Shown here: one piece after another, positions 20,488-21,389 of the stretch
Layout: each line of letters begins with the position of its first letter
How positions within the stretch are numbered: the first letter of the stretch is position 1
Source of the DNA: a virus
Virus record (IMG/VR): IMGVR_UViG_3300048012_000026
Coordinates: 1 to 21,389 of that record
Direction: 5' to 3' (one strand)
Length of the DNA: 21,389 nt
Position numbers and translations under genes: made by a program
Notes under the pieces: model-generated
Told to the model about the DNA's origin: nothing
Seen by the model: only the letters and a program-made list of their open reading frames with translations
Database searches by the model: none

Positions 20488-21389
20488 GTAATATCTCGCA
20501 TTCGACTAAAGTTTTTGTCCTTAACGAACGACAGTTTGCGTTCGAAGTGGGCGTCCTCCAGTTCGGTCTTGTGAGAGATTACAAATACGTTGGTGTCTTC
20601 CTTGAGAGTGTCAATGATCTTCATTAGGTTGTCGACGCCCTCACCATCGAGAGACGAATCAAATGTCTCATCTAGGATCAACAGGTTGGTTGATACGGAG
20701 TTCTTCATCTTGGCAATGTGTCTCCAAGTGAAGAGTAAGGATAGGTCGATGCGTTGTTTCTCACCTTCTGAAAACGAGTCGTAGGAGAAAGTGTCACGGT
20801 AACGCGATCGGATGGTCTCGTTGAAACTCTCATCCAACTCAAAGTGAACGAAGAAGTCCAGCGTCTGTAGATACTTGTTGGTGAGTTCGTTGATGACCGG
20901 AATATACTGTTTGATGATCTTGGTCTTGATACCCGTGTCGCGAAGCAGTTCAGACGCAACACGATTGTACGAAGACTTCTCATTGAGAGTGTACTTGGTG
21001 TCGTTTAGTGTATGTAACTCTTCATCAAGGTTGTTGAGATCTTTGTTTGCCTGTGACATATCACCAGAACTGTCAGCCATATCTGCGAGATCATTCTGGA
21101 TCTTCTGGACGTTCTGAGTTAGACGAGCGATTAACTGCATATTATTGTTCATAAGATTTTGTTTATGCAACAGATCTGCCATGTCTTCTTCGAGTTTATC
21201 GATCTGGGTTTGGTAATCACTCAACTGAGCATCCGCCTGAACCATGAGTTTCTGAAGTTCACGTGCACGTTCATTCGCAGCAGACTTTTTACTGTTGCGC
21301 AGTTCATCACCTATGTCTTGGTCACATGTAGGACACACTTCATTATCATCAAAGAACTTTGCTTCTTTAACAACAGACTTAACCTGTGT
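20484..21389 (-). CDS. 46: Recombination nuclease subunit gp46 (SbcC/Rad50-like), C-terminal 301 residues
   Basis: ATPase subunit of the gp46/gp47 complex that trims DNA ends and prepares them for UvsX. The frame is open at the window edge, so the N-terminal Walker A lobe is missing. What is seen: the zinc-hook Cys pair in CPTCDQDIG, a long coiled coil (about 100 residues rich in Gln, Leu and Lys), then the C-terminal ABC lobe with signature FSEGEKQRIDLSLLF, Walker B NLLILDETFDSSLD and the His switch VISHKTE. The visible zinc hook and motifs are in the T4 gp46 order. It is followed by gp45 as in other T4-like phages; its stop is in the gp45 promoter -35 box. Confidence 0.95.
   Translation of the reverse strand, partial: TQVKSVVKEAKFFDDNEVCPTCDQDIGDELRNSKKSAANERARELQKLMVQADAQLSDYQTQIDKLEEDMADLLHKQNLMNNNMQLIARLTQNVQKIQNDLADMADSSGDMSQANKDLNNLDEELHTLNDTKYTLNEKSSYNRVASELLRDTGIKTKIIKQYIPVINELTNKYLQTLDFFVHFELDESFNETIRSRYRDTFSYDSFSEGEKQRIDLSLLFTWRHIAKMKNSVSTNLLILDETFDSSLDGEGVDNLMKIIDTLKEDTNVFVISHKTELEDAHFERKLSFVKDKNFSRMRDIT

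Overview
The window looks like the replication and recombination core of a T4-like (tailed, myovirus-type) phage. Every protein gene and the one tRNA lie on the minus strand, packed with ATGA, TAATG or a few-base overlaps. Reading with transcription (from the high-coordinate end down), the T4 order is gp46 (recombination nuclease subunit, cut by the window edge), gp45 (sliding clamp), gp44 and gp62 (clamp loader), RegA, gp43 (family B DNA polymerase), UvsX and gp41 (helicase). Small heat-shock protein, 2-oxoglutarate oxygenases and sugar enzymes set among these genes are typical of marine T4-like phages. The host cannot be named. The alternative oxidase resembles the mitochondrial/proteobacterial type rather than the plastid/cyanobacterial type, no photosynthesis genes are present here, and the promoters match sigma70 consensus closely, so a proteobacterial, probably marine, host is the best guess.

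Layout by region. 21389-18541: gp46, gp45, a small soluble protein, a small two-helix membrane protein, a tRNA-Thr(UGU) and a complete alternative oxidase. 18464-15893: own promoter, then gp44, gp62, RegA, a JmjC/cupin-type oxygenase and a coiled-coil protein. 15892-15179: Hsp20 with a palindromic promoter, a 35-residue membrane peptide and a hairpin terminator. 15174-13787: a PhyH-type dioxygenase coupled to a glycosyltransferase-like protein. 13790-11283: gp43 with its own promoter. 11251-9690: small accessory genes driven by two copies of one promoter cassette. 9684-7530: a DUF4338/Mom-like protein coupled to a glycosyltransferase-like protein. 7511-6212: a GIY-YIG protein with its own promoter and terminator. 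6205-1: an archaeo-eukaryotic-type primase-like protein, a UDP-glucuronate epimerase, a UDP-sugar dehydrogenase, UvsX, a small acidic protein, gp41, a membrane peptide, an AbrB-like peptide and the start of an unidentified gene.

How it works together: clamp, loader, polymerase, helicase and probably the primase-like protein form the replisome; UvsX and gp46 serve recombination-dependent replication; RegA would repress translation of early messages. Around this core sit genes that could redirect host metabolism (alternative oxidase), make UDP-glucuronate and UDP-galacturonate (dehydrogenase plus epimerase), and oxidise or glycosylate a target (two oxygenases, two glycosyltransferase-like proteins). 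The least expected signals are the alternative oxidase, a set of strong promoters whose predicted transcription start falls on or next to the start codon (leaderless mRNAs, including gp43), and a duplicated promoter cassette with A/T-tract upstream elements.
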